Below, in pieces: positions 28,969 to 38,100 of a DNA stretch of 64,000 nt (within the stretch, counting starts at the first letter, position 1; each line of letters begins with the position of its first letter). The translations under genes were made by a program, and so were the position numbers. Source of the stretch: Flammeovirgaceae bacterium UBA4465 (lineage in GTDB: Bacteria > Bacteroidota > Bacteroidia > Cytophagales > Cyclobacteriaceae); NCBI GenBank assembly GCA_905182375.1, contig CAJJBF010000007.1:186001-250000 (forward strand), read 5' to 3'. Under the pieces are notes generated by a model, which had not been told where the DNA came from, made no database searches, and saw only the letters and a list, made by a program, of their open reading frames with translations.

Positions 28969-30243
28969 TTAATAATGACATTTAGAACATTCAAGACCAC
29001 CAATATCTTCCACTTTCATCGGCTCTTTTGTATTCTTTTCGTTATGTAATTCGACCAAATTGGTATAATAATCATCATCAAGCGATTTAACATTAGTTTC
29101 ACGATGACAGTTTATACACCAACCCATTGTTAGTGGAGAGTATTGATAAACTACCTCCATCTCTTTGATAGGACCATGACAAGTCTCACATTCTAGCCCA
29201 CCTACTTTGACGTGCTGAGAGTGATTGAAATAGGCCAAGTCAGGTAAATTATGCACCCTGACCCATTCTATAGGTTGTGTATCCTCACCATACTCTCCGG
29301 TCTCTGGATCATAATCTATAGCTGCATAAATCTTCTGTATCTCCTTGCTTTCCGTTTTGATGGCTACATGACAATTCATACAAATATTTGCTGAAGGTAT
29401 GTTTGCGGATTTACTTTTTCGTACACCCGTGTGACAATAATTACAATCAATTTCATACTGCCCCGCATGTATCTCATGTGAGTAGGCAATGGGTTGAGTA
29501 GGCATATACCCCTGTTGAACTCCAATTGTAAAAAGACCATCAATCCCTGTCTTCAACCCAACAGCTACAAAAATGAAGATAATCATTCCTAAAACCGTGT
29601 TGGACTTAAGAAAAGCGAAAACATCGACTTCTTGATCAATAACTAACTCTTGATCTTCATGGGATACCTCTTTGTCCGTTCCTATGTATTTGGTCAAGAG
29701 TGAGATGATCAAACCCAAAACCACCAAGATGAGGCCCAGAACGAAAATAAACACAATGAGTATGGCATACATGAAAGTGTTTGACATGCCTTCGTTACTC
29801 CCTCCTGCACCATTCTCTCCTCCTGCCGCAACCACGGCAGCAACCTGAGGAACCACCTTTGAGGCGACATCAATATATTCTAAAACGGAAATGATCTCTG
29901 CATCCGTAAATGGGTAGGCGGGCATGGCTACTTTTTTGTACTTTTCGTACAAAGCAACAGCGTATTCGTCACCACTTTCAATTACTTTTTGAGAATTCTT
30001 TATCCAACTTAAAAGCCAAGGTCTTTCACGACGCTCTTCAATTCCTTTGAGCGCTGGGCCAATCACCACTTCATTGATGGCATGGCATTGGGTACAATTA
30101 GCGTTGTATAATTTTTCACCTGATGCTATAATCGCCGGATCGATTACATCTTCTTGACTGAAGGCAGTTGACGCCAAAATAATTCCAAGAAAGAATATGG
30201 TGGCTAGTTTGAATCCCCGGTTGGGTATATATTTTTTAGACAT
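28969..30243 (-). CDS. actA: Alternative complex III multihaem cytochrome c subunit ActA
   Basis: A 424-residue exported cytochrome, first gene of the respiratory block. After a signal peptide (residues 1-30) there is a class I-like cytochrome c domain with CTQCH, two membrane helices (about 155-185 and 213-232), and a C-terminal multihaem domain with CNYCH, CMNCH, CETCH, CINCH and, at the very end, CSKCH. That is six CxxCH sites. The family is usually described as pentahaem, so the N-terminal domain adds one. It is the haem wire of the complex. RBS is not evident, as usual in Bacteroidota; a promoter candidate lies 32-63 bases upstream. Confidence 0.95.
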   Translation of the reverse strand: MSKKYIPNRGFKLATIFFLGIILASTAFSQEDVIDPAIIASGEKLYNANCTQCHAINEVVIGPALKGIEERRERPWLLSWIKNSQKVIESGDEYAVALYEKYKKVAMPAYPFTDAEIISVLEYIDVASKVVPQVAAVVAAGGENGAGGSNEGMSNTFMYAILIVFIFVLGLILVVLGLIISLLTKYIGTDKEVSHEDQELVIDQEVDVFAFLKSNTVLGMIIFIFVAVGLKTGIDGLFTIGVQQGYMPTQPIAYSHEIHAGQYEIDCNYCHTGVRKSKSANIPSANICMNCHVAIKTESKEIQKIYAAIDYDPETGEYGEDTQPIEWVRVHNLPDLAYFNHSQHVKVGGLECETCHGPIKEMEVVYQYSPLTMGWCINCHRETNVKSLDDDYYTNLVELHNEKNTKEPMKVEDIGGLECSKCHY

Positions 30244-30274
30244 CTATTTTTTAGTGACCTAATCTATGTAGTTA

Positions 30275-30306
30275 CAAATCTAACTATTGGGTTTTTGTAA
30301 ATCAAA
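30275..30306 (-). promoter_or_regulatory. Candidate promoter of the act-cox operon
   Basis: On the minus strand TAGATTTG (30282-30275) matches the Bacteroidota -7 consensus TAnnTTTG exactly and is preceded, 20 bases earlier, by a TTG (30305-30303), the -33 element. Transcription would start near 30268, giving a leader of about 25 bases before the actA ATG at 30243. This is the best-matching promoter I see in the window. Confidence 0.6.
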
Positions 30307-30358
30307 CCCACAAGGCCTCTTATTTTTCGATTTATGAGACCTCGATTCCATATTGGGT

Positions 30359-30404
30359 GTAATACATTCAAAATCAATACTTTAAGCAGTAATACATTTA
30401 AAAT
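30359..30404. repeat. 16-bp direct repeat with 30-bp period upstream of the act promoter
   Basis: GTAATACATTCAAAAT (30359-30374) and GTAATACATTTAAAAT (30389-30404) differ at one base and start exactly 30 bp apart, close to three helical turns. They lie about 90-135 bases upstream of the predicted act transcription start. The arrangement fits two binding sites for a regulator on the same face of the helix. Chance is possible in AT-rich DNA. Confidence 0.5.
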
Positions 30405-31175
30405 AAAATTATTATTTATAATCATTCTAAATAACAATTTTTTGAACACGCTGTCGTAAATGAAAGTTCAGTTATCCTTTGGTAATCCCACTTATCTTCA
30501 ACCAATTTATTCTTCTATCAAGTACCAAAAAGTATCTTTTAATTATTACCATCAGAAATAATAATAAACATTAACCAACAGCACCTATTTCGGGCCCTAA
30601 TGCAAATACATCAAAAAGCTTTTTACTTTTATCTTTTTGTGCCTGCTAAAAATAAAAATGAAGGATCTGGTTTGAAATAATGTTGGAATTTATTTATTTT
30701 TCTTTTCAACATAACATTTGTATCAAATACCATTAATAACGATCAAATAAGCACTAGTGGAGTTGATACCATACTGGGTAGTTAAAAAGAGATGTTAAAC
30801 CACACCGGGGCGAAAATCAACAGTATTCCTACAAAGATACTTATAACTAAACATCCTCATTTAACATTATTTACAATTATCAATGTATAAAGTCTTTAAA
30901 AGGTTTAGAGAAAAAGTTAGCAGTGAAATAAAGAATGGTTTGAACTCATCCAGTAATTAAGTTCTGAATTATCCTCCTTTTTTGACTTTGGTCTAACCAA
31001 GTCATCAGGAGAAATTTTTCTTCACTTTCTTTCAATGAAGAATGTCGAGCCATTCATCCCCGGAACTCTTCAAGTTTTCAGAAGGGAAGGTTAACCATAA
31101 AAATAAAGTAATCGTTATAAAAAAATAACTGCACGAAGTATTAACATTGCATTTCAAAATCATCTACCGTCATAA
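30405..31175. other. Long AT-rich intergenic region between actA and serBA
   Basis: Together with the promoter and repeat above, 930 bp separate two divergent genes, far more than elsewhere in the window. I see no tRNA, no convincing open reading frame (the best candidates are about 60 codons and have no protein-like composition), and no strong hairpin with a T tract. A weak 7-bp inverted pair (GTATCAA near 30719 and TTGATAC near 30763) and a second minus-strand -7-like box (TATCTTTG on the minus strand, near 30831-30838) are present. A decayed gene, an undetected small RNA or a long leader is possible. Confidence 0.5.
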
Positions 31176-33068
31176 TTGGAAAACATAAAACATTTTATCA
31201 TCGATTTTGACTCTACTTTTACTAAAGTAGAAGCACTCGATATTTTGGCTGAAATTGCCCTGGAAGGTAATCCTAAAAAAGAGGCTATTATCAACCGTGT
31301 GAAGGAAGTCACTGACTTAGGGATGAGTGGGGAATTGTCATTTAGGGATTCCTTGGAGGAACGCATTTCCATCATCAAGGCGCACAAAGATCACTTACCG
31401 CCTTTGATAAGCGATCTGAAGAATAAAATTTCGAATTCATTCAAGAGAAATAAACAATTTATTAAAAAAAATGCCAATCAATTTTATATCTTATCTAATG
31501 GCTTTAAAGAATTTATTATACCTGTAGTAGCAGAATACGGCATTGAAGCTAAAAATGTATTTGCCAATGATTTTATATTTGATGCAGAGGGAAATATTGT
31601 TGGTTTTAACAAAAAAAATGTACTCTCTTCGAATAAGGGGAAGCCAAAACAGATAGAAAAGTTAAAATTAAAAGGCGAGGTTCATGTTTTGGGAGATGGC
31701 TTTACGGACTATGAAATCAAGGAAGCCGGATTTGCTAAAACCTTTTATGCCTTTACTGAAAATGTAACAAGAGAAAAAGTCATCAGTTATGCCGACTTTG
31801 AAGCGCCCAATCTTGACGAAGTTTTTTATCAAAATAATATGGAACGAGCCCTATCTTATCCGAAAAGTAGAATCAAAGTTTTGTTACTTGAGAATGTCCA
31901 TGAAAATGCCATTTCAAAACTTCGTACTGAAGGTTATCAAGTAAGTATACACAATGCGGGAATGTCTGAGGACGATCTTTGCGAAGCGATTAAAGACGTA
32001 TCTATTCTTGGAATTCGCTCTAAAACTCAAGTTACAAAAAAAGTAATTAGCCATGCTAAAAGATTACTAGCCATTGGTGCTTTTTGTATCGGAACTAATC
32101 AAATAGATATTAAATCAGCCCAGAATAAAGGTATTGCTGTATTCAATGCACCTTATTCAAATACAAGATCTGTCGTTGAATTGGTATTAGCAGAAATTAT
32201 TATTTTGATGCGAAATTTGGTGGATAAAATTCCTAAAATGCATCAAGGTGAATGGAATAAATCTGCGCAGAACAGCTTTGAAATTAGAGGAAAAACGTTG
32301 GGCATTATTGGTTACGGAAGCATCGGTTCTCAGTTGTCTATAGTTGCTGAATCTATGGGTATGAAAGTCATCTATTTTGACATTGTAGAAAAACTAGGGC
32401 TTGGAAATGTCAGCCCCTGTGAGTCTTTAGAAGAACTGATGGCGCAATCTGATGTCATTTCTGTGCATGTAGACGGTAGACCAGAAAACAATGACCTTAT
32501 TGGAGCATCACAATTTGACCTGATGAAGTCAGGGGTTATTTTCTTAAATTTAAGTCGTGGTAATGTGGTCAATTATAATGCCTTGAAGAGTGCGATCCAA
32601 TCTGGGAAAGTTGCGGGTGCTGGGTTAGATGTTTTCCCAAAAGAACCCATGAGTAACGAGGATGAGTTTATTTCTGAATTACGAGGGCTACCCAATACCA
32701 TTTTAACGCCTCATATAGGAGGCAGCACATTGGAAGCTCAAAAAAATATAGCCAGTTTTGTCCCTTCTCGAATTATAGATTACATTAATACCGGCTCTAC
32801 TTCAAATACGGTTGGTTTTCCTGACATCGCTCTCCCTATTTTGAATGAAGCGCATAGGTTTATTCATATTCATGTGAATGCTGCCGGAGTACTTGCCAAA
32901 ATTAATAATATACTCGCCAATCGTAAGCTCAATATTGTGGGGCAATATCTTAAAACCAATGAAAATATTGGCTATGTGATCACGGACATAGACAAAAAAT
33001 ATGATAAAGAAGTCATCAAAGAATTAAAAGGAATTGATGAAACTATTCGATTTAGAGTTTTGTATTAA
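31176..33068 (+). CDS. serA: Phosphoserine phosphatase-phosphoglycerate dehydrogenase fusion (SerB-SerA)
   Basis: A 630-residue bifunctional-looking protein. Residues 1-225 are a HAD-type phosphoserine phosphatase with nucleophile motif DFDST (D10, D12) and GDGFTDYE later. Residues about 230-545 are D-3-phosphoglycerate dehydrogenase: the NAD motif GYGSIG near 380, NLSRGNVVNYNAL, GLDVFPKEP and LTPHIGGSTLEAQ with the catalytic His/Glu pair. The last 70 residues form an ACT-like domain (VNAAGVLAKINNILANRKLNIVGQYL), so serine feedback is plausible. The start is TTG at 31176, because an in-frame TAA precedes it directly and no ATG comes before the DFDST motif. serC follows, so the whole phosphorylated serine pathway is here. 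Confidence 0.93.
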   Translation: MENIKHFIIDFDSTFTKVEALDILAEIALEGNPKKEAIINRVKEVTDLGMSGELSFRDSLEERISIIKAHKDHLPPLISDLKNKISNSFKRNKQFIKKNANQFYILSNGFKEFIIPVVAEYGIEAKNVFANDFIFDAEGNIVGFNKKNVLSSNKGKPKQIEKLKLKGEVHVLGDGFTDYEIKEAGFAKTFYAFTENVTREKVISYADFEAPNLDEVFYQNNMERALSYPKSRIKVLLLENVHENAISKLRTEGYQVSIHNAGMSEDDLCEAIKDVSILGIRSKTQVTKKVISHAKRLLAIGAFCIGTNQIDIKSAQNKGIAVFNAPYSNTRSVVELVLAEIIILMRNLVDKIPKMHQGEWNKSAQNSFEIRGKTLGIIGYGSIGSQLSIVAESMGMKVIYFDIVEKLGLGNVSPCESLEELMAQSDVISVHVDGRPENNDLIGASQFDLMKSGVIFLNLSRGNVVNYNALKSAIQSGKVAGAGLDVFPKEPMSNEDEFISELRGLPNTILTPHIGGSTLEAQKNIASFVPSRIIDYINTGSTSNTVGFPDIALPILNEAHRFIHIHVNAAGVLAKINNILANRKLNIVGQYLKTNENIGYVITDIDKKYDKEVIKELKGIDETIRFRVLY

Positions 33069-33096
33069 TTTTTAATTACTTAGGGTCTTGGATACA

Positions 33097-33121
33097 TTAT
33101 TATCATTTTTAATGATAGTAA
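33097..33121. other. 11-bp hairpin in the serBA-serC gap
   Basis: TTATTATCATT (33097-33107 read from the first T) pairs with AATGATAGTAA (33111-33121) around a TTT loop, with one G-T pair. It is 28 bases after the serBA stop. There is no T tract, so it may be a processing or attenuation hairpin rather than a terminator. AT content makes chance formation likely. Confidence 0.3.
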
Positions 33122-33201
33122 GCGATATATAATCACAGTCATTAAGTCTTCTGAAAGGTGTGAATACTTTAAATTTTGAGTTAACCATTTGAATATATTT
33201 T

Positions 33202-34288
33202 ATGTCAAATCAATTGTTTTTCACACCTGGCCCCTCTCAATTATACCCTACGATCCCTCAGCATCTCAACAATGCCATGAGAGAAAATATAGGCTCCATT
33301 TCCCATAGAGGAAAAGAATTTCAAATGATTTTTCAGGAAACGAAAGAGCGCCTCTCTGATGTGCTTAACATACCCCCTAATTATGAAATATTTATCACCA
33401 GTTCTGCTACCGAAATTTGGGAAAGAATCATTCAAAATTTAATCAGTAATAACTCTCATCATTTTGTTAATGGGTCTTTTTCTGAAAGATTTTATGATTT
33501 CACGACCGCCTATCAGTTAAAATCCACTGCCCAAATTTCAGATTTTAGTCATGAATTTGGAGAATTTAACGTGCCCGATGAAGCTGAATTGATTTCCATT
33601 ACGCAAAATGAAACAAGTATCGGTTACTCATTTAATCCCGAGGAAATCAAAAATATCAGGGAAAATAATTCCTGAAAAACTAATTGCCCTAGATTTAGTC
33701 AGTGCCGTTCCTAGCATCCCCGTAGATTTAAGTCAAATAGATACTGCGTACTTTTCTGTTCAAAAATGTTTTGGACTTCCTGCTGGGATGGGTATTTGGA
33801 TCGTGGGACCCAAATGTTTTGAAGTTTCGAAAGCAAAAGCATCGAAAAATGAAATAGTAGGAAGTTATCACAGCCTTGCTGCATTGAAAAAAAATGGCGA
33901 TAAAAATCAAACGCCCGAGACTCCCAATGTCTTAAATCTTTATTTATTAAAAAATGTGTTGAAAGATATGCAGTTTAAAGGCATCTCTTCCATTCAAAAT
34001 GAAACAAAGTATAAAGCGGCCTTGCTTTATCAAACTTTTGATCAAATAACAGAACTAAAAACAGTCATTCCTTATCCGTTAAACCGATCTAAAACGGTAT
34101 GCGTAAGTGAAGTGCATGGGGGGAATAAAGGCTTAATTGAGTATTTGAAATCTAAACAATTAATCATTGGATCTGGCTATGGAGATTTCAAGGATCAACA
34201 CATAAGAATCGCTAATTTTCCAGCACATTCTAAAGAATCTATTGAAATGCTTATGGATGAAATAGGTAAATACTTTGAGGGGAAATGA
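33202..34288 (+). pseudogene. serC: Phosphoserine aminotransferase, frameshifted
   Basis: The gene starts at the ATG at 33202 (MSNQLFFTPGPSQLYP) and reads as a fold-type I, class V aminotransferase to NPEEIKNIRE, then meets a TGA at 33673-33675. The homologous sequence continues in the +1 frame: PEKLIALDLVSAVPSIPVDLS, then the PLP lysine in YFSVQKCFGLPAG, to a stop at 34286-34288. Removing one base around 33662-33669 (AAAATAATT) restores NIREN-IPEKLIALD across the join, so one inserted base explains the break. Joined length would be about 361 residues, normal for the family. It converts 3-phosphohydroxypyruvate to phosphoserine, between the two activities of the upstream fusion. Sequence error or real mutation cannot be separated here. 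Confidence 0.88.
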
Positions 34289-34428
34289 ACAAAATTACCG
34301 CTCCCTGATTTTCGCTTTATGAACTGGCAGCTTGACTCATGAAAAGAGTCTATTCTCCGAAAACGTATGTTTATTTCAGACGAAAAAGATAATTTTCTTA
34401 AAGTCTCTGAATATTCATTTTTAAAAAT

Positions 34429-34436
34429 TAACTTTG
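34429..34436 (+). promoter_or_regulatory. Candidate -7 element for pyrG
   Basis: TAACTTTG fits TAnnTTTG and lies 33 bases before the pyrG ATG. The expected TTG about 20 bases further upstream is missing, so support is partial. Confidence 0.35.
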
Positions 34437-34469
34437 CTTACCGTAATATGGCCTACGCATTCATCTCAA

Positions 34470-36086
34470 ATGACTAAGACAAAATATATTTTCGTTACGG
34501 GGGGTGTGACTTCCTCACTCGGTAAGGGTATCATTGCGGCATCTCTTGCCAAATTACTTCAATCCCGAGGCTTCAGTGTCACCATTCAAAAATTTGATCC
34601 TTATATCAATATTGATCCCGGAACGCTGAATCCCTATGAACATGGAGAATGCTACGTAACTGACGACGGTGCAGAAACAGATCTTGATTTAGGCCATTAT
34701 GAAAGATTCCTAAACATCCCTACCTCTCAAAGTAACAACGTTACAACCGGGAAAATTTATAACAACGTGATCCAAAAAGAACGCGCTGGGGATTTCTTAG
34801 GAAAAACAGTTCAGGTGATCCCTCACATTACCGATGAAATAAAATCTAATTTTTATAAATTAGGAGAAACGGGATTGTATGACTTTATTATTACAGAAAT
34901 TGGAGGATGTGTGGGTGATATCGAATCATTGCCCTTCATTGAAGCGGTTAGACAAACGCGTTTTGAATTGGGATCAGATCATGTCGTTTCCATTCACTTA
35001 ACCCTTATCCCCTATTTAAAAGCTGCTGGAGAACTAAAAACCAAACCGACTCAACATTCTGTTAAAGAGCTCCTAGAAGCGGGGATACAACCAGATATTT
35101 TAGTTTGTCGTTCTGAGTATGAGCTTAATAATGAAATCAGAAGAAAATTAGCCTTATTTTGCAATGTTCAGATAGACCATGTCATCGAATCTTTAGATGC
35201 AGAAACCATCTATGATGTTCCCATTTTAATGCTCAAGGAAAAACTTGACTTGCGGGTTCTAGATAAATTCAACATTAGAAGTAAGGAAGAACCCAATATT
35301 GCCTCATGGAAAGAGTATTTAGTTAGACTGAAGAATCCAACTTCGATCGTCAAAATTGGACTAGTGGGTAAGTATATTGAACTAAAAGATGCTTACAAAT
35401 CTATCATTGAATCTTTTATTCATGCTGGGGCCGTCAAAGATTGTAAAGTTGAAATCGTTTGGATTCAATCTGAAGATATCCAAGACGACAATTGTTTAGA
35501 ATTACTGAGTGACTTAAATGGCATTTTGGTAGCTCCGGGATTTGGTGAAAGAGGTATAGATGGGAAAATCAGCGCCATCAAAATAGCCCGAGAGCATTCA
35601 ATCCCTTTCTTCGGAATTTGTTTGGGTATGCAATGTGCAGTTGTTGAATTTGCGCGCAATGTTCTAAATCTTAATGGTGCAAGTTCAACTGAAATTGGAA
35701 ATAGCCCACTACATCCCGTAATTGACATTATGGAAGAGCAAAAAAATATCAAAAAAATGGGAGGTACGATGAGGTTAGGAGCTTATACCTGCTTATTGGA
35801 ACAAGATTCTCTGGCAAATAAAGTGTACGAACAACATGAAATCTCTGAAAGACATAGGCACAGGTATGAATTTAATAATGATTATTTATCCCGCTTTAAA
35901 GAAGCCGGTATGATCGCATCAGGAATAAATAAAGAGACCGGTTTGGTTGAGATAATGGAACTAAAAAATCACCCATGGTTTATTGCAACTCAGTTTCACC
36001 CTGAATTAAAGTCAACCGTTATCAACCCACATCCGCTCTTTGTAGCGTTTGTTGATGCGGCATTAAAACACAAAAAAAATCAATAA
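34470..36086 (+). CDS. pyrG: CTP synthase
   Basis: A 538-residue enzyme that aminates UTP to CTP with glutamine. The start is the ATG at 34470 (MTKTKYIFVTGGVTSSLGKGI); an ATG-less extension to 34434 has no support. The synthase domain shows GGVTSSLGKGI (P loop), DPYINIDPGTLNPYEHGECYVTDDGAETDLDLGHYERF, and EIGGCVGDIES. The glutaminase domain has FGICLGMQCAVVEFARN with the nucleophilic cysteine near 383, and FHPEL at the end for the His/Glu of the triad. The gene is 27 bases upstream of yidC and both are likely co-transcribed. Confidence 0.97.
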   Translation: MTKTKYIFVTGGVTSSLGKGIIAASLAKLLQSRGFSVTIQKFDPYINIDPGTLNPYEHGECYVTDDGAETDLDLGHYERFLNIPTSQSNNVTTGKIYNNVIQKERAGDFLGKTVQVIPHITDEIKSNFYKLGETGLYDFIITEIGGCVGDIESLPFIEAVRQTRFELGSDHVVSIHLTLIPYLKAAGELKTKPTQHSVKELLEAGIQPDILVCRSEYELNNEIRRKLALFCNVQIDHVIESLDAETIYDVPILMLKEKLDLRVLDKFNIRSKEEPNIASWKEYLVRLKNPTSIVKIGLVGKYIELKDAYKSIIESFIHAGAVKDCKVEIVWIQSEDIQDDNCLELLSDLNGILVAPGFGERGIDGKISAIKIAREHSIPFFGICLGMQCAVVEFARNVLNLNGASSTEIGNSPLHPVIDIMEEQKNIKKMGGTMRLGAYTCLLEQDSLANKVYEQHEISERHRHRYEFNNDYLSRFKEAGMIASGINKETGLVEIMELKNHPWFIATQFHPELKSTVINPHPLFVAFVDAALKHKKNQ

Positions 36087-36113
36087 ATTAAACGTTTTTC
36101 TTGAGTAACTTTT

Positions 36114-37932
36114 ATGGACAAAAATAATATAATAGGCTTGACATTGATGATGGTCATGCTTGCCGTCTACTTTCAATTTTTCAGCCCTGAACCTCCTGTT
36201 TCAGAAATTATTGATAACCCTGTAGTTGATAACAGTTCTTCAAAATTGTCTGAAAAAGTCAATAATGAGGTTCCCTCAGATCTACCATTGGACCCATCCG
36301 ATTCTACTTTAAATCAATTAAACAAGTTGAAATATGGATTTTTTGCTTCAAAAATAGCAGGAGAAGAGTCTATTATCAGCCTCACTACCGAAGAACTAGA
36401 AGTTACTTTCACAAGTAAAGGTGGACTTTAAAAATGTTGAAATAAAAAATTATACCACCTACGATAGCTTGCCCTTACATTTGTTCAATGAAAATCATGC
36501 TATTGATATCTATTTTGAGCACCTGTCAAAAAGCATTTCTCTAAAAGATTTGATTTTTGAATCTGAGTTGATAAAATATTCAGATAGTACAGAATTAGTC
36601 TATAGCCTAGATTTGAATGGCAAGCGTCTGCGCCAAATCTATACGCTTTATGACCAAGGTTTTGTCATCAATTATCGAATAGAAAATGATGGATTTGACG
36701 AATTGATAGATACCAAAAACCTCAATTTTTATTGGGAAGGAAAAATGCCGAAAATTGAGCGCGAATTGCTCGATGCGCGACAACGTGCAACAACGCGCTA
36801 TTACTCTATCAGCGGAAATACTGATTATATCAGTAAAACTTCGACCGAATATGAAGAAATGCCGATAGATGAGCCTGTAAAATGGCTGGCCTTCAATCAA
36901 AAGTTCTTTACTGCATCTGTCATTGCCGAAAATGGTTTCAGCAAAGGATTGATCACACTTGCACCATCTATCGATGATCAAATTGTCAAACAAGGGGCAC
37001 TCTCATCTGAAATCCCCTTTACGGACTTCGTAAATAACCAAGCTCGGTTCAAATTCTTTTTTGGGCCTAATAAATACAGTATCCTCAATGAAGTTACCGA
37101 AGGCTTTAGTCAAAATATTGAATTAGGTTGGGTGTTTTTGCCATTTATAAATAAATATTTAATCATTCCTATCTTTAATTTTCTAGAAAGATTCATGTCC
37201 AATTATGGGCTGATCATTATCATAATGGTCCTCATCATCAGATTAATTCTCTCCCCTCTCACCTACAAATCCCATATCTCTATGGCAAAAATGCGGGTTT
37301 TAAAGCCTGAATTGGATGCGATCAAAGAAAAGCATGATGGCGATATGCAAAAAGCACAATCGGACCAAATGGAACTTTACAGAAAAGCAGGCATCAATCC
37401 ATTAAGTGGTTGTATACCCGTTTTACTTCAGTTTCCTATTTTGGTTTCGCTCTTCTATTTCATACCCAGCGCTATCGAACTACGATTAGAATCATTTCTT
37501 TGGGCAGATGACCTGTCTTCATACGACTCCATTCTTTCCCTACCTTTTAATATCCCGTTTTATGGGGATCACGTCAGTTTATTTACGCTCTTGATGGCAG
37601 GATCCACCATTTTATATACGATGGCCAATTCACAAATGACCACGATTCAGGGTCCTATGAAAACCATGCAATACCTCATGCCCATCATGTTTTTGTTCTT
37701 TTTCAACTCCTACCCTTCAGGTCTTTCCTATTATTATTTCATTACCAATTTAGTTTCTTTCGGTCAAATTGCCTTGTTTAGAAAATTTGTGAATGAAGAT
37801 AAAATAAAATTGATCATGGAAGAAAATAAAAAGAAAAACGTGAATAAGAAAAAGTCTAAATTCCAGACCCGTCTTGAAGATGCCATGAAAGCGAATCAAA
37901 CTGCACAAAAAAATAAGGGTAAGAAAAAATAA
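36114..37932 (+). pseudogene. yidC: Membrane protein insertase YidC, frameshifted
   Basis: Residues up to SKGG are read from the ATG at 36114 (MDKNNIIGLTLMMVMLAVYFQFF, the first helix), but CTT is followed by TAA at 36429-36431. The rest of YidC is in the +1 frame from there: KNVEIKNYTTYDSLPL, the periplasmic beta domain, then the insertase core NKYLIIPIFNFLERFMSNYGLIIIIMVLIIRLILSPLTYK, with KMRVLKPELDAIKEKH, the cytoplasmic coiled coil and SGCIPVLLQFPIL, to a Lys-rich end. Deleting one T from CTTT at 36426-36429 gives SKGGLKNVEIKNY, an exact family join. YidC is normally essential, so an extra base in the assembly is the simplest explanation; slippage on TTTAAAAA is the alternative. Confidence 0.93.
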
Positions 37933-38051
37933 CTGTAATAAATAAGGACCGCGTTTTAACTTAATTATTCATTTTAACGCGACATCTGTATCCAAAATAT
38001 TAATTGTTGCTTTCTTTATCCAAGTAATGGGATAATTCTCTCCTTCTGACA

Positions 38052-38059
38052 TATATTTG
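38052..38059 (+). promoter_or_regulatory. Candidate -7 element for the parAB operon
   Basis: TATATTTG matches TAnnTTTG 41 bases before the parA ATG at 38101. No TTG stands at about 20 bases upstream. The yidC-parA gap also contains an inverted pair CGCGTT (37950-37955) and AACGCG (37976-37981). Confidence 0.35.
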
Positions 38060-38100
38060 TTTACTCTTTAGAGGCCAAAAAAATTCAGATTCGTTAAAGT

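Noticed and set aside
22047-30243. Molybdenum enzyme or nitrate/sulphur reductase locus
   Set aside because: The NrfD-like and molybdopterin-like subunits could suggest a reductase, but the full actABCDEF order, DUF3341 and the adjacent oxidase genes identify alternative complex III.
30264-30449. 61-codon minus-strand open frame upstream of actA
   Set aside because: Covers the predicted act promoter and the direct repeat, has a low-complexity Leu/Asn/Ile composition, and no family resemblance.
34335-34351. Short GACTC/GAGTC stem after serC as a terminator
   Set aside because: Only five base pairs and no T tract.
36607-36993. 128-codon minus-strand open frame
   Set aside because: Antisense to the YidC periplasmic domain; shadow of coding sequence.
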